A stretch of DNA of 64,000 nt from Myxococcales bacterium (GTDB lineage: Bacteria > Myxococcota > Bradymonadia > UBA7976 > UBA1532), in contig JACKDM010000022.1 in the NCBI GenBank assembly GCA_020633515.1, forward strand, positions 10,345 through 74,344, written 5' to 3'. Positions 50,665 through 59,533 of the stretch are shown here, one piece after another. The notes beneath the pieces were generated by a model. It saw nothing but the letters and a program-made list of their open reading frames with translations. It was not told the DNA's origin and made no database searches. The position numbers were made by a program, and so were the translations under genes. How positions within the stretch are numbered: the stretch's first letter is position 1; every line of letters starts with the position of its first letter.

Positions 50665-51816
50665 ATGGTTTCGATGCGTGTGGTGCTGCTCGCTGGCTTG
50701 ATGTTGTCCCTCGGCGGCTGCGTGCCCGCGGGCGGTGGCGGCGGAGGCGGCGGCGGCGAAGGCGGCGTGGGCGGGGCCGGCGGCGGCGACGCGGGCACCG
50801 GCGCGCCGCTCGGCGGGCCCTGCGCGCGGCCGTCGGACTGCGAGAGCGATGTCTGCGTGCAGGCGGGGGATCTGCCGCTGTTCTGCTCCCAGGAATGCAC
50901 CGCCGAGACGCCGTGCCCGGGTGGCTTCGACTGCCGTTCGGGCTACTGCTTCGCCGCGGGCGGCGAGGGTGAAGGGGAGGGTGAGGGTGAGGGTGAAGGC
51001 GAAGGTGAAGGCGAGGGCGAGGGTGAAGGCGAGGGCGAGGGTGAAGGCGAGGGCGAGGGTGAAGGCGAGGGCGAAGGCGAGGGCGAGGGCGAAGGTGAGG
51101 GCGAGGGCGAGGGCGAGGGCGAGGGCGAGCCGGTTGATCCGGTCGAGCAGTGTCAGGAGGTCCTCGCCTGCATCAACCCCTGCCAGGACCGCGCCTGCCT
51201 CGACGCCTGCATCGCGAGCGGCCCGCCCGAGGGCGCGCAGCGGGCGAGCGACCTCATCAACTGCCAGGGCGGCTGCTTCGACTTCCAGGGTGAGTTCGAC
51301 CTCGAGTGCTACCTCAGCGACTGCAACGCCGAGGGCCGCGCCTGCTTCGGTGACGGCTTCCCCGGCGGCGGCGAGCTGACCTGCGGCGAGCTGCTCACCT
51401 GCCTCAACGAGTGCCCCGACGGCAGCGACGTCTGCGTCGACGGCTGCTTCGGCGACAGCGCCGCGGCGAGCTATGTCATCTACGCCGACGCCGTCGACTG
51501 CGTGCAGGCCGCGATGTGCCCGGCCGGCGACGCCGCGTGCCAGAACGAGCGCTGCGGGACCGAGATCGAGGCCTGCGTCAACGACGGCCGCGTCTTCGGC
51601 CCCGGCGGCTGCGGCGACCTGCTCACCTGCGCCGACGGCTGCGTCAACGCCGGCGGCGACGTCGCCGGCTGCGTCCAGAGCTGCCGCGAGCAGGCGACCT
51701 TCGACGCCAACGTCGACTTCGACACCCTCATCGGCTGCGTCAACGAGACCGAGTGCGAGTCGATCGTGGGCTGCGCGGTCTGCGCCGACGAAGAGGCGAT
51801 CTGCCGCGGGACCTGA
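50665..51816 (+). CDS. Cys-rich lipoprotein with Gly-Glu repeat linker (first)
   Basis: 383 residues; GGAGGAGG lies 9 nt before the ATG. Signal with lipobox LGGC, followed by a Gly tract. A first Cys-rich module (CARPSDCESDVC ... CPGGFDCRSGYC, eight Cys) precedes 28 Gly-Glu units (residues about 100-155). The C-terminal region has about 30 cysteines in repeating blocks such as ELLTCLNECPDGSDVCVDGCF and DLLTCADGCVNAGGDVAGCVQSC. The pattern is that of surface lipoproteins of myxobacteria-like lineages; the long flexible linker would hold the Cys-rich domain away from the membrane. Function unknown. Confidence 0.85.
   Translation: MVSMRVVLLAGLMLSLGGCVPAGGGGGGGGGEGGVGGAGGGDAGTGAPLGGPCARPSDCESDVCVQAGDLPLFCSQECTAETPCPGGFDCRSGYCFAAGGEGEGEGEGEGEGEGEGEGEGEGEGEGEGEGEGEGEGEGEGEGEGEGEGEGEGEGEPVDPVEQCQEVLACINPCQDRACLDACIASGPPEGAQRASDLINCQGGCFDFQGEFDLECYLSDCNAEGRACFGDGFPGGGELTCGELLTCLNECPDGSDVCVDGCFGDSAAASYVIYADAVDCVQAAMCPAGDAACQNERCGTEIEACVNDGRVFGPGGCGDLLTCADGCVNAGGDVAGCVQSCREQATFDANVDFDTLIGCVNETECESIVGCAVCADEEAICRGT
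50962..51129 (+). repeat. Gly-Glu coding microsatellite, 28 GE units
   Basis: 168 bp of uninterrupted six-base units (ggcgag/ggtgaa variants) encoding (GE)28, in frame within the first Cys-rich lipoprotein. Third-position drift breaks up the DNA identity while the dipeptide is invariant. Confidence 0.9.
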
Positions 51817-51882
51817 TCTGCCGCGGGACCTGATCGGCCGCGGCACCTGATCTGCCGCGGGACCTGATCTGCCGCGGGACCT
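51798..51882 (+). repeat. Five 17-bp tandem repeats spanning the lipoprotein stop codon
   Basis: Units of gatctgccgcgggacct occur at 51798, 51815, 51832, 51849 and 51866. Four are identical; the third has two changes. The first unit encodes the last residues and the TGA at 51814-51816 lies across the unit 1/2 junction. The remaining sequence up to the next gene at 52023 shows nothing recognisable. Confidence 0.9.
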
Positions 51883-52022
51883 GACGCCGCGCCCGCCCCG
51901 ACACCCCCGCCCACCGCCGCCTTGCTCCCGCCATCACCCGTCGGTTAGGTTCCGGCGATCGGGGTCGCTCCGCGCCGAGGGAGCGGGCGATCCTGCCATT
52001 CGACTTGGGGAGGGCGGGTCCG

Positions 52023-54851
52023 ATGATGCGTGCGATGACGGTGCGCTGGCTGTGGATCGCGGCGCTGATGGCCGCGCTCGTCGCCGGCTGCGATGACGAC
52101 GATGACAAGCCCGCGCCCGACGCGGCGGTCGACGGGGGCGAGGGGGAGGGCGAGGGCGAAGGGGAAGGCGAGGGCGAAGGCGAAGGCGAAGGCGAGGGCG
52201 AAGGCGAAGGCGAAGGCGAAGGCGAGGGCGAGGGCGAGGGCGAGGGCGAGGGCGAGGCCACCTGCGGCGGGCTCGTCTACCTCGACCTCAACGCCGTCGC
52301 CGAGCGGCGCGGCGACCGCTTCGACCACCGCGGCGCGCTCGACCGCGACGACCGCCTCCAGGGCTCGTGCACCGCGCCCGACACCGTCGGCCCCGACGCG
52401 CTGCTCCGCTTCACGGCGCCGCGCGCCGGCGAGTGGGACTTCAACACCCTCGGCAGCGGCTTCGACAGCGTGCTCTACGTGCGCGGCCGCTGCCAGGACC
52501 CCGCGACCGAGCTCGGCTGCAACGACGACGTCGCCTTCCCCGTGCTCGCCAGCAGCCGCGTCGTCGTCACCCTCGGCGCCGGCGACACCGTCTTCGTCGT
52601 CGTCGACAGCTACGACTTCGACCCCGACACCGAGACCCCCGACTATCGCCTCACCGTCCGTCCCGCCGCGCCCACCCCGCCGCCGGTGCTCGCCGGCGCC
52701 GACTACACGGTCAGCTACGCCGCCAACGGCGTCGGCCTCCGCGTCCGCGGCAACGACCCCGACGGCGACGTCGTCGCCGCGCTGCTCACCTTCCTCGACC
52801 CCGAGACCGGCGACCCTCTCTTCGACTGGGCGGTCGAGCTCGACGTGCGCCACGAGGCCAACGGCGACTTCGTCGGCGAGGGCGTCGCGCTCTTCCCCCC
52901 CGCCGACGTGCCCGTCGCGCTGCTCGGCGCCGCCGACGTGCGCGCGCTCGACGCCGAGGGCAACCGCAGCGCCGAGGTCATCCGGGTCACGCCCGGCCCG
53001 ATCCCGTCCGCCGCCCGCGGCGAAGGCTGCGACGCGAGCGGCCTGCTCGCCGCCTGCGGCGCCGGCGACTACTGCGCGCTCGACGCCGAGGCCCCCGCCG
53101 GCGTCTGCGCCGACGCCGCCCCGGTCGCCGCCTGCCCCGCCGACTGGCCGGTCACCCCGCTCGACCTCGCCCCCGGCCGCGTCGACGTCGACGGCGACAC
53201 CACCGACGCCGCCCCGCTCCGCGCCGGCGCCTGCGTGCCCGCCGCCACCGCCACCGACGTCTACCGCTTCACCCCCGCCGCCACCGCCGACTACCTCGCG
53301 CTCGTGCAGAGCCCCGACCCCGCCGCCGACACCGTCGTCTTCGTGCGCCGCCTCTGCGACCACGACGCCGGCCCCGACGGCCTCGACCTCGCCTGCAACG
53401 ACGACATCGCCGACGGCGTCCGCAACAGCGCGCTCGTCTTCACCGCCCGCGCCGGCGAGCCGATCCACGTCTTCGTCGACGGCTACCCCGAGCAGGACGG
53501 CAACCCCGCCTGGCGCGGCGCCTACACGCTGCGGATCAACGAGATCGTGCCGCCCCGGCTCGACCCCGACGGCGTCGAGGCCGCGCTCGACCGCGACCGC
53601 GGCGCCGGCGGCGTGCGGGTCCGCGGCGAGGACGTCGACCCGTTCGGGCTGCGCCTCGCGCTCCTCGACGCCGCCGGCGCCCGGATCGGCGAGCCGATCG
53701 AGCTCCCGTTCGCCGCGCTCGAAGGCGGCCCCGACCAGGGCTTCACCGGCAGCGCGCCCTTCGAAGTCCCCGTCGGCGTCCCGATCGACGCGCTCGCCGC
53801 CGCCGAGGTGGTCGTCTTCGATGACCTCGGCCTCGAGAGCGACCCGGTGACCGCGCCCCTCGACGCGCCGATCCCCGTCGCCGAGGGCGAGCCCTGCGCG
53901 ATCGGCTTCGAAGCCTGCGCCGACGCCGCGCTGCGCTGCTACGACCCCGACCCGACCGACGCCACCGGCCCCCGCTGCCAGCTCGCCGATCCGCCCGCGC
54001 TCACCGGCGGCACCGTGCACCTCGCGCCCGACCGCCGCGCGATCGCGGTGCGCGTCGACGGCACCGACGCCGACGGCGACGTGAACCGCTTCCGCCTCGT
54101 GCTCCTCGACGCCGCCGGCAACGACCTCTCCCCCGGCCAGCCGCTCGTCTTCGCGTTCGCCGCCGTCGAGCTGCGCCCTGGCCGCGCCTTCATCGGCAGC
54201 GGCGTCTACCCGCTCCCGCCGCTCCCCGGCCTCGACCAGATCGCGAGCGTCGCCATCACCGTCGGCGACCGCGCCGGGCTCATCAGCGACGTGCGCGCCT
54301 ACGCCATCTCCGACCCGGCCCCGATCCCGCTCGGCGCGCGCTGCGACCTCGCCGACTTCACCACCGCCTGCGCCGACAACGCCCGCTGCGAGCGCGGTCT
54401 CTGCGCCGACGTGCCCCGCGCCTGCCCCGACGAATGGCCCGTCATCGACCTCGACGCCCACCCCGGCCCGAGCGCCGGCGTCTGGGTCTACGAAGGCGAC
54501 ACCACCGGCGCCGCCCGCCGCGCCGCCGGCACCTGCGGCGGCGGCGGACCCAACGACATCCTCCGCTTCACCGCGCCCGCCGCCGGCCGCTACGCCTGCG
54601 CGATCCGCGCCTACGACTTCGACGACGAGCGCATGATCGAGGTCGAGGCCGACACCCTGCTCTTCGTGCGCAGCCACTGCGCCCGCCCCGACCTCGAGCT
54701 CGCCTGCAACGACAACGCGAACATGCCCAACCTGCGCCGCCTCAGCCGCGTCGAGTTCGCGCTGCGCGCCGACGAGCCCGCGTTCGTCTTCGTCGACGGC
54801 TACGTCGGCGGCTTCGAAGGCCCCTACACCCTCACCTGCGAGGCGCTCTGA
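52023..54851 (+). CDS. Large lipoprotein with Gly-Glu linker and repeated PPC-like domains (second)
   Basis: 942 residues; GGGGAGGG lies upstream of the ATG (52026 is an alternative). Lipobox VAGC is at about residue 23, then DDDDDK and 20 Gly-Glu units. Three related beta-sandwich units, each with an RFTAP/RFTPA strand, a LYVR/VFVR/LFVR-x-C strand and ending LGCNDD, LACNDD or LACNDN, resemble bacterial pre-peptidase C-terminal (PPC) domains that bind Ca2+ or carbohydrate. Between them are domains beginning GLRVRGNDPDGDV, GVRVRGEDVDPFG and AVRVDGTDADGDV that repeat one another. No catalytic motif is visible; probably an adhesive or structural surface protein. Confidence 0.83.
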   Translation: MMRAMTVRWLWIAALMAALVAGCDDDDDKPAPDAAVDGGEGEGEGEGEGEGEGEGEGEGEGEGEGEGEGEGEGEGEGEATCGGLVYLDLNAVAERRGDRFDHRGALDRDDRLQGSCTAPDTVGPDALLRFTAPRAGEWDFNTLGSGFDSVLYVRGRCQDPATELGCNDDVAFPVLASSRVVVTLGAGDTVFVVVDSYDFDPDTETPDYRLTVRPAAPTPPPVLAGADYTVSYAANGVGLRVRGNDPDGDVVAALLTFLDPETGDPLFDWAVELDVRHEANGDFVGEGVALFPPADVPVALLGAADVRALDAEGNRSAEVIRVTPGPIPSAARGEGCDASGLLAACGAGDYCALDAEAPAGVCADAAPVAACPADWPVTPLDLAPGRVDVDGDTTDAAPLRAGACVPAATATDVYRFTPAATADYLALVQSPDPAADTVVFVRRLCDHDAGPDGLDLACNDDIADGVRNSALVFTARAGEPIHVFVDGYPEQDGNPAWRGAYTLRINEIVPPRLDPDGVEAALDRDRGAGGVRVRGEDVDPFGLRLALLDAAGARIGEPIELPFAALEGGPDQGFTGSAPFEVPVGVPIDALAAAEVVVFDDLGLESDPVTAPLDAPIPVAEGEPCAIGFEACADAALRCYDPDPTDATGPRCQLADPPALTGGTVHLAPDRRAIAVRVDGTDADGDVNRFRLVLLDAAGNDLSPGQPLVFAFAAVELRPGRAFIGSGVYPLPPLPGLDQIASVAITVGDRAGLISDVRAYAISDPAPIPLGARCDLADFTTACADNARCERGLCADVPRACPDEWPVIDLDAHPGPSAGVWVYEGDTTGAARRAAGTCGGGGPNDILRFTAPAAGRYACAIRAYDFDDERMIEVEADTLLFVRSHCARPDLELACNDNANMPNLRRLSRVEFALRADEPAFVFVDGYVGGFEGPYTLTCEAL
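52137..52256 (+). repeat. Gly-Glu coding microsatellite, 20 GE units
   Basis: 120 bp of six-base units encoding (GE)20 between the lipidation site and the folded part of the second lipoprotein, the same design as the upstream paralogous linker. Confidence 0.9.
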
Positions 54852-54857
54852 CCCGAG

Positions 54858-55448
54858 CTACTGCGCCGTCGACCCGTCCACCTCGGCCCAGGCCGGCGCC
54901 CCGCCGCGCCAGAACACGCCGAGCACCCGCCCGTACACCGCCGCCGCCCGCACCCACCCGAACGACCGCCCGTCGAAGCTCTCCCCCCGGTTGTCGCCGA
55001 GCACCAGCAGCGCCCCCGCCGGCACCCGCACCGGCGCCAGCGCCGGGCCGCCCCCCGCGCCCAGATCCCGATACGGCTCGTCGACGAAGCCCCCGTTGCG
55101 CCACACCCGCCCGCCCTGCACCGCGACCACGTCGCCCCCCACCGCGACCACCCGCTTGACCAGCCGGGTGCCATCGACCGGCGAGTCGAAGATCACCACC
55201 TCACCCACCGCCGGCGCCGCGCCCTCGGCGACCACCACGTCGGTGAACGGCACCCGCCAGCCATAGGCCCGCTTGTCGACCGCGATGCGATCACCCACCT
55301 GAAGCGTCGCCTCCATCGACTCCGAAGGCACCAGGTACTGATCGGCCAGCGACGACCGCGCCGCCAGCAACAGCGCGAGCATCACCAGCGTCGGGACCGC
55401 GTCCCGCGCCCACCGCCGCACCGTCGCGGCCACATCACGCAGCGTCAT
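54858..55448 (-). CDS. lepB: Signal peptidase I
   Basis: 196 residues with GGAGG 7 nt before the ATG. One N-terminal membrane helix (TLVMLALLLAARSSLA) precedes box B VPSESMEATL with the nucleophilic Ser, box D DGTRLVKRVVAVGGD with the general-base Lys, and box E GDNRGESFDGRSFG. It cleaves signal peptides on the periplasmic face of the inner membrane. It is short, with a single anchor, like many secondary LepB paralogues, and its stop lies 6 nt from that of the convergent PPC lipoprotein gene. Confidence 0.93.
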   Translation of the reverse strand: MTLRDVAATVRRWARDAVPTLVMLALLLAARSSLADQYLVPSESMEATLQVGDRIAVDKRAYGWRVPFTDVVVAEGAAPAVGEVVIFDSPVDGTRLVKRVVAVGGDVVAVQGGRVWRNGGFVDEPYRDLGAGGGPALAPVRVPAGALLVLGDNRGESFDGRSFGWVRAAAVYGRVLGVFWRGGAPAWAEVDGSTAQ

Positions 55449-55526
55449 CTCGCTCCCTCCGATCGAACGCACCCCCACCGCAACCGGCGCGCCTCATCAC
55501 TTCATCCCACCCGGTCATCGACGCCC

Positions 55527-56915
55527 TCACGCCAGCGCATCCAGCCGTCCCATCACCCGCCGAAACCCCTCGACGATCGCCCCCTGCGCCCGATGCCGAC
55601 CCTCACTCACCACCGCCTCACCGCCCACGTACACCGCCCGCACCGCCCGCGGCGACATGCCCAGCGCCAGATCGGCCATCAAGCTCCCCGCCGACGCCCC
55701 CGCCAGCGCCGGATCGGCCAGATCGAGCACCGCGAAGTCCGCCACCGCCCCCGCCGCGAGCCGCCCCCCATCCACCCCGAGCGACCCCGCGCCGTGCTCC
55801 GCCGCCATCGGCCACACCACCCGCCACGTCTCCCGCCGCCCCCCCACCGCCGGCGCGAACCGCGCCAGCACGTTGCGCCGCTCCCCCGACAGCCGCAGCA
55901 TCTCCTCCACCCGGCTCACCTCGGCCCACGGATCGATCCGTGACTGCCCGTCGCTTCCCAGACAGACCCGCGCCCCCCGCTCCAGGAGCGCCACCCCCGG
56001 CAACATGCCATCACCCAGGTTCGCCTCGGTCAACGGACACGCACACACCCACGGCCGCCGCTCCTCGATCAAAGCGAGCGCCATCTCATCGATGTGGGTG
56101 CCATGAACCAGCGTCACCCGCTCATCGAGCAACCCCACCTCGGCCAGCAGCGCCACCGGTCCCATGCCATGCTCCGCCGCGCACGCGGCCAGCTCCGCCC
56201 GCTGCTCGCACGCGTGAACGTGCACCGCCCGCGCGCCCCGCTCGGCCGCGATGACATCGAGCCACGCCCGGCTCACCGCCCGCACGCTGTGCGGCGCGAT
56301 CCCCACCCTCACCCCCGAGTCATCACGCCACGCCTTCGCCAAGGCATCCACCCGCGACAGCACCGTCTCCGCGTCGCGATCGATGAACCGCCGCTGCATC
56401 GGATCCGCCGCCTTGCCGAACCCCGCCCGCTCGTATGCCACCCGCAGCAGCACCACCCGGATCCCCACCCGCCGCGCCGCCCGGATCACCCGATGCGCCA
56501 GCTCGTTCGGATCGCCGTACGGCGTGCCATCGCTGCCATGATGCAGGTAATGGAACTCACCCACCGTCGTGATCCCGGCGAGCGCCATCTCGAGGAACGC
56601 CATCGCCGAGACCGCCTCGACCTCATCGGGCGAGAGCGCGTTCGCCGCCCGATACATCGCCACCCGCCAGCTCCAGAAGTCATCCGCCTCCCTTCCGGCC
56701 GCCAGATGCTCCGTCCGCCCTCGGATCGCCCGCTGGAACGCATGGGAGTGCGCGTTGACCAGCCCCGGCGCCAGCGCCGCCTCGCCGTGATCGACGACCT
56801 CCCCCGCGCCCGCCGGCCCCACCGCCACGATCCGCCCGTCGGCGACCCCCACGCACGCACCCTCGACCACCCCCGCCGGTGTCACCACGTACCGCGCGCG
56901 ATGCCAGACGACCAT
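55527..56915 (-). CDS. hutF: Formimidoylglutamate deiminase
   Basis: 462 residues. Amidohydrolase with NAHSHAFQRAIRGRTEHL, FWSWRVAMYRAANALSPDEV, GITTVGEFHYLHHGSDGTPY and QRRFIDRD, the diagnostic sequence of HutF; later HVHACEQ and LGSDGQSRID supply the remaining metal and catalytic residues. It converts N-formimidoyl-L-glutamate to N-formyl-L-glutamate in the five-step histidine degradation pathway. No other hut genes are present in the window. GGGAGAGG precedes the ATG. Confidence 0.92.
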   Translation of the reverse strand: MVVWHRARYVVTPAGVVEGACVGVADGRIVAVGPAGAGEVVDHGEAALAPGLVNAHSHAFQRAIRGRTEHLAAGREADDFWSWRVAMYRAANALSPDEVEAVSAMAFLEMALAGITTVGEFHYLHHGSDGTPYGDPNELAHRVIRAARRVGIRVVLLRVAYERAGFGKAADPMQRRFIDRDAETVLSRVDALAKAWRDDSGVRVGIAPHSVRAVSRAWLDVIAAERGARAVHVHACEQRAELAACAAEHGMGPVALLAEVGLLDERVTLVHGTHIDEMALALIEERRPWVCACPLTEANLGDGMLPGVALLERGARVCLGSDGQSRIDPWAEVSRVEEMLRLSGERRNVLARFAPAVGGRRETWRVVWPMAAEHGAGSLGVDGGRLAAGAVADFAVLDLADPALAGASAGSLMADLALGMSPRAVRAVYVGGEAVVSEGRHRAQGAIVEGFRRVMGRLDALA

Positions 56916-56928
56916 CACACCTCTCCCA

Positions 56929-58611
56929 TCATGCGAAGCGCCGCGCCACCCAGGCGCGCTTGCCATCGAAGACGATCCCGAACTCCACCACCGACCCCGC
57001 GCCCCGCGCCCGCAGCTCCTCGGCGTAGCGCCGCGCCGCGAGCTGATCCATCGCGTCGGCGAGCGTCGCCTCGGCCGACTTGCCCCGCGGTACCTTCAAC
57101 TCCAGCACCACGCCCGGCCGGCCCGGTCGCCGCGGCGTGATCAAGACATCGGCCCGCCCGAAGCCCGCCTCGCGGTTGCTCTCGACCCGGTAGTCATCGG
57201 CGAGCCGCACCAGCAGCCCGATCACGAAGGCATGGTAGACCGCCTCGCCGAGCCCCCGCCCGGTGTCATGGTAGGACCAGTGCTCGACCAGCATCCCGGT
57301 CAGCAGCCACTCCACCGCCTCGGCGTCGCCCGCGATCAGCGCCGCGAGCAGATCCTCGACCCGGTAGCCGGGCGCGATCCGCGCGTCCATCCATCGCCGG
57401 AACAGATCGCGATACAGCGCGAGCACCTCGGCGTTCGGCACCCGCAGCCGCGCCGCGAAGCGCGTGCCCTCCCGCCGCAGCGCGACCGGGGTCAGGTAGC
57501 CGGTGAACACCAGGAAGCTCCACAGCGCCTCGCGCCGCCGGTCGACCTCGCGCAAGACGATGTGCTCGTCGACCGCCTCCTCGATGGCATCTCCCGCCAC
57601 GAGCGCTTCGAGCTCCGCGAGCGTCGCCGGCCCCTGCTCGACGAGCAGCCGGCGGATGAGATCATCCGACGCCGTGTTGACCCAATAGGGCGCCGGCTCC
57701 GGCGGCTGATGGGCGAGGAAGTTGAGCACCGACCAGGGGTTGAAGATCGTCACCCCGCCGAAGCGATAGCCATCGTACCACGCCCGGATCTCATCGAGCC
57801 GCTTGTCGGCCCCCGCTTGCGCCGCGAGCGAGACCACCTCGCTCTCGGTGAAGCCGAAGGCATCGGCCTGGGTGGGATCGAGCATCGAGTAGACGATGAG
57901 GTTGTTGAGCCCCGAGAAGATGCTCTCCTTGGCGACGCGGAGGATCCCGGTCAGCACCCCGCGGAACAGCGCCGGGTTGTCCTTGAGCGCCGCCGAGAGC
58001 AGGTTGCGGAAGAAGGTGATCGCCTCGTCGTAGTAGCCATGCACGTAGGCGGCGTGCAGCGGGCTGTCGTACTCGTCGATCAGCAGCACGACCTGCGCGC
58101 CGTGATGACTCGCCAAGGCGCCGGTGAGGGTCTTGAGCGACTGTTCGAGCGTGGCTTGATCGGCCCGCCCCGCGAGCAACGCCGCGAACTGCTCGCGTCC
58201 ATCGGCAGCGAGCTGAGCGAGGAGCGACCGGTGGACACGGAACGCCTCGACCATCACTGCTGCCAGTGCATTCCGACACTCATCCCAGGTGCGATGCTTG
58301 ACATCCTTGAACGTCAACGACACCACCGGATGCCGCCCCCGGTGCGCCTGCGCTTCTTCGTCCTGCCAGATCGCCAGATCGCCGAACAGCGCCTCGCCAT
58401 CGCCCGCCCCCGGCTCCACCCACGCCGCCAGCGTCGACATCCACAGCGTCTTGCCGAACCGCCGCGGCCGCGGGAACAGCACCACCGGCACCGGGGCGCG
58501 CAGCACCGCCGCGATCGACGCGGTCTTGTCGACGTAGGTCGCGCCCGCCCGCCGCAGATCGCGGAAGCTGCTCATCCCGAGCGGCGCGGCGAACTTCGAA
58601 GCATCACGCAT
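56929..58611 (-). CDS. AAA-ATPase-like / PD-(D/E)XK nuclease-like fusion protein
   Basis: 560 residues. ATG 58611 has AAGGA 9 nt upstream; the in-frame ATG 58620 is too close to it. The N-terminal AAA_ATPase-like domain begins with FRDLRRAGATYVDKTASI, then a PRPRRFGKTLWMSTL P-loop and LLIDEYDSPLHAAY Walker B. A helical middle contains FNPWSVLNFL. The C-terminus has GFGRADVLIT followed by VVLELKVPRG, the D...ExK core of PD-(D/E)XK nucleases. This architecture (PF09820 plus PF08011) is common in Bacteroidota and symbionts, usually multi-copy; its role, perhaps defence or mobile, is unproven. Confidence 0.9.
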   Translation of the reverse strand: MRDASKFAAPLGMSSFRDLRRAGATYVDKTASIAAVLRAPVPVVLFPRPRRFGKTLWMSTLAAWVEPGAGDGEALFGDLAIWQDEEAQAHRGRHPVVSLTFKDVKHRTWDECRNALAAVMVEAFRVHRSLLAQLAADGREQFAALLAGRADQATLEQSLKTLTGALASHHGAQVVLLIDEYDSPLHAAYVHGYYDEAITFFRNLLSAALKDNPALFRGVLTGILRVAKESIFSGLNNLIVYSMLDPTQADAFGFTESEVVSLAAQAGADKRLDEIRAWYDGYRFGGVTIFNPWSVLNFLAHQPPEPAPYWVNTASDDLIRRLLVEQGPATLAELEALVAGDAIEEAVDEHIVLREVDRRREALWSFLVFTGYLTPVALRREGTRFAARLRVPNAEVLALYRDLFRRWMDARIAPGYRVEDLLAALIAGDAEAVEWLLTGMLVEHWSYHDTGRGLGEAVYHAFVIGLLVRLADDYRVESNREAGFGRADVLITPRRPGRPGVVLELKVPRGKSAEATLADAMDQLAARRYAEELRARGAGSVVEFGIVFDGKRAWVARRFA

Positions 58612-58677
58612 CGATGCCATTCCTTGCCATCGCAGTCATCACCATCATGACCATCACCAATGCCATCACCGATGCCA

Positions 58678-59436
58678 TCACTGCACCCGCCCGTAATACA
58701 TCGGCACCGCATACTCGATCCGCACGATGCCATCGATGGCATGGGTCTCATACACCCGCCGCAGCGCGCCCATCATCGCCTCGTGCCCCGGCTTGCCCGG
58801 CCCCGGCAGGTACGACGTCGAGCGCACCCGCGCCGCGAGCCCGTCCCAATCGACCACCTGATGACTCTCGAAGCGCGCCACCTGCCACCCATCGGCCCCG
58901 AACAGCGCCGCCATCGCCGCCGGCTCCGCGTACCGCGCCTTCACCTGCGCCCAGTCGGTGCCGAAGCGCTCCACCATCGCCTCGAAGTCACCCATGAACG
59001 CCGACGCCTCCGGCCGCCGCAGCGTCCACAAGAGCGCCGCCCACCGATCCCCGCGCAGGATCCGCCGCCACTCCCGCGCCGTCGCGATGGGCTCGAACCA
59101 GTGGAACGCGCACGCCGCGACCGCGAGATCGGCGCTCGCGTCGGCGAGCCCCGTCGCCTCCGCTCGCCCGGCGACGGCCGAGAAACCCGGGCGCGCCCCG
59201 AGCGTCGCGACCGCGACCGCCCGCATCTCGTCCGACGGCTCCACCGCGACCACCCGGCACCCCGCGTCGAGCAGCGGCTCGGCCGAGAGCCCCGTGCCCG
59301 CGCCGATGTCGGCGACCGTCCACCCCGGCGCGAGCCCGATCGCGGTCCGCAGGTGGTCGACGAACGCGGGCGGATAGCCGATCCGCGCCGCGGTGTAGGC
59401 GGCGACGCGTCCGGCGAAGCGGGTGGTGACGTCCAT
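58678..59436 (-). CDS. Class I SAM-dependent methyltransferase
   Basis: 252 residues. It begins VTTRFAGRVAAYTAARIGYP, a typical methyltransferase-11 lead-in, followed by the SAM motif VADIGAGTGLSAEPLL, the acidic VAVEPSDEM strand end, and ACAFHWFEP at motif IV. Similar proteins methylate small molecules or quinone precursors; the substrate is unknown. The only promoter-like element is TATGCT, 7 nt before the ATG. The 66-nt gap to the AAA/nuclease gene upstream on the same strand contains repeated ATGCCATC units. Confidence 0.88.
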   Translation of the reverse strand: MDVTTRFAGRVAAYTAARIGYPPAFVDHLRTAIGLAPGWTVADIGAGTGLSAEPLLDAGCRVVAVEPSDEMRAVAVATLGARPGFSAVAGRAEATGLADASADLAVAACAFHWFEPIATAREWRRILRGDRWAALLWTLRRPEASAFMGDFEAMVERFGTDWAQVKARYAEPAAMAALFGADGWQVARFESHQVVDWDGLAARVRSTSYLPGPGKPGHEAMMGALRRVYETHAIDGIVRIEYAVPMYYGRVQ

Positions 59437-59443
59437 GCGCGGC

Positions 59444-59449
59444 AGCATA
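59444..59449 (-). promoter_or_regulatory. TATGCT -10 box, 7 nt before the methyltransferase start codon
   Basis: On the minus strand TATGCT is followed by seven bases and the ATG at 59436, without a Shine-Dalgarno; predicts a leaderless mRNA. Confidence 0.45.
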
Positions 59450-59519
59450 CCCCCGCGGCGCCCGCGGCGCATAGCCGGGCCCGGTCGTCGCAGAACGCGC
59501 GCGGCCGCCGCGCCTGCGG

Positions 59520-59525
59520 TAAGCT
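59520..59525 (+). promoter_or_regulatory. TAAGCT -10 box, 8 nt before the tandem-AAA start codon
   Basis: TAAGCT lies 8 nt before ATG 59534 with only a CT-rich spacer. Together with the opposite-strand box at 59444 it makes a 97-bp divergent region with two leaderless-type promoters. Confidence 0.42.
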
Positions 59526-59533
59526 CCCGCCTC

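Noticed and set aside
51798..51882. The 17-bp array as a transcription terminator.
   Set aside because: Each unit has only a CCGCGG core and no T-tract; repeated units do not form a convincing single hairpin.
50962..52256. Regular short repeats that might suggest a CRISPR-like or non-coding array.
   Set aside because: Units are six bases, contiguous, without spacers and in frame as Gly-Glu; they are coding microsatellites.
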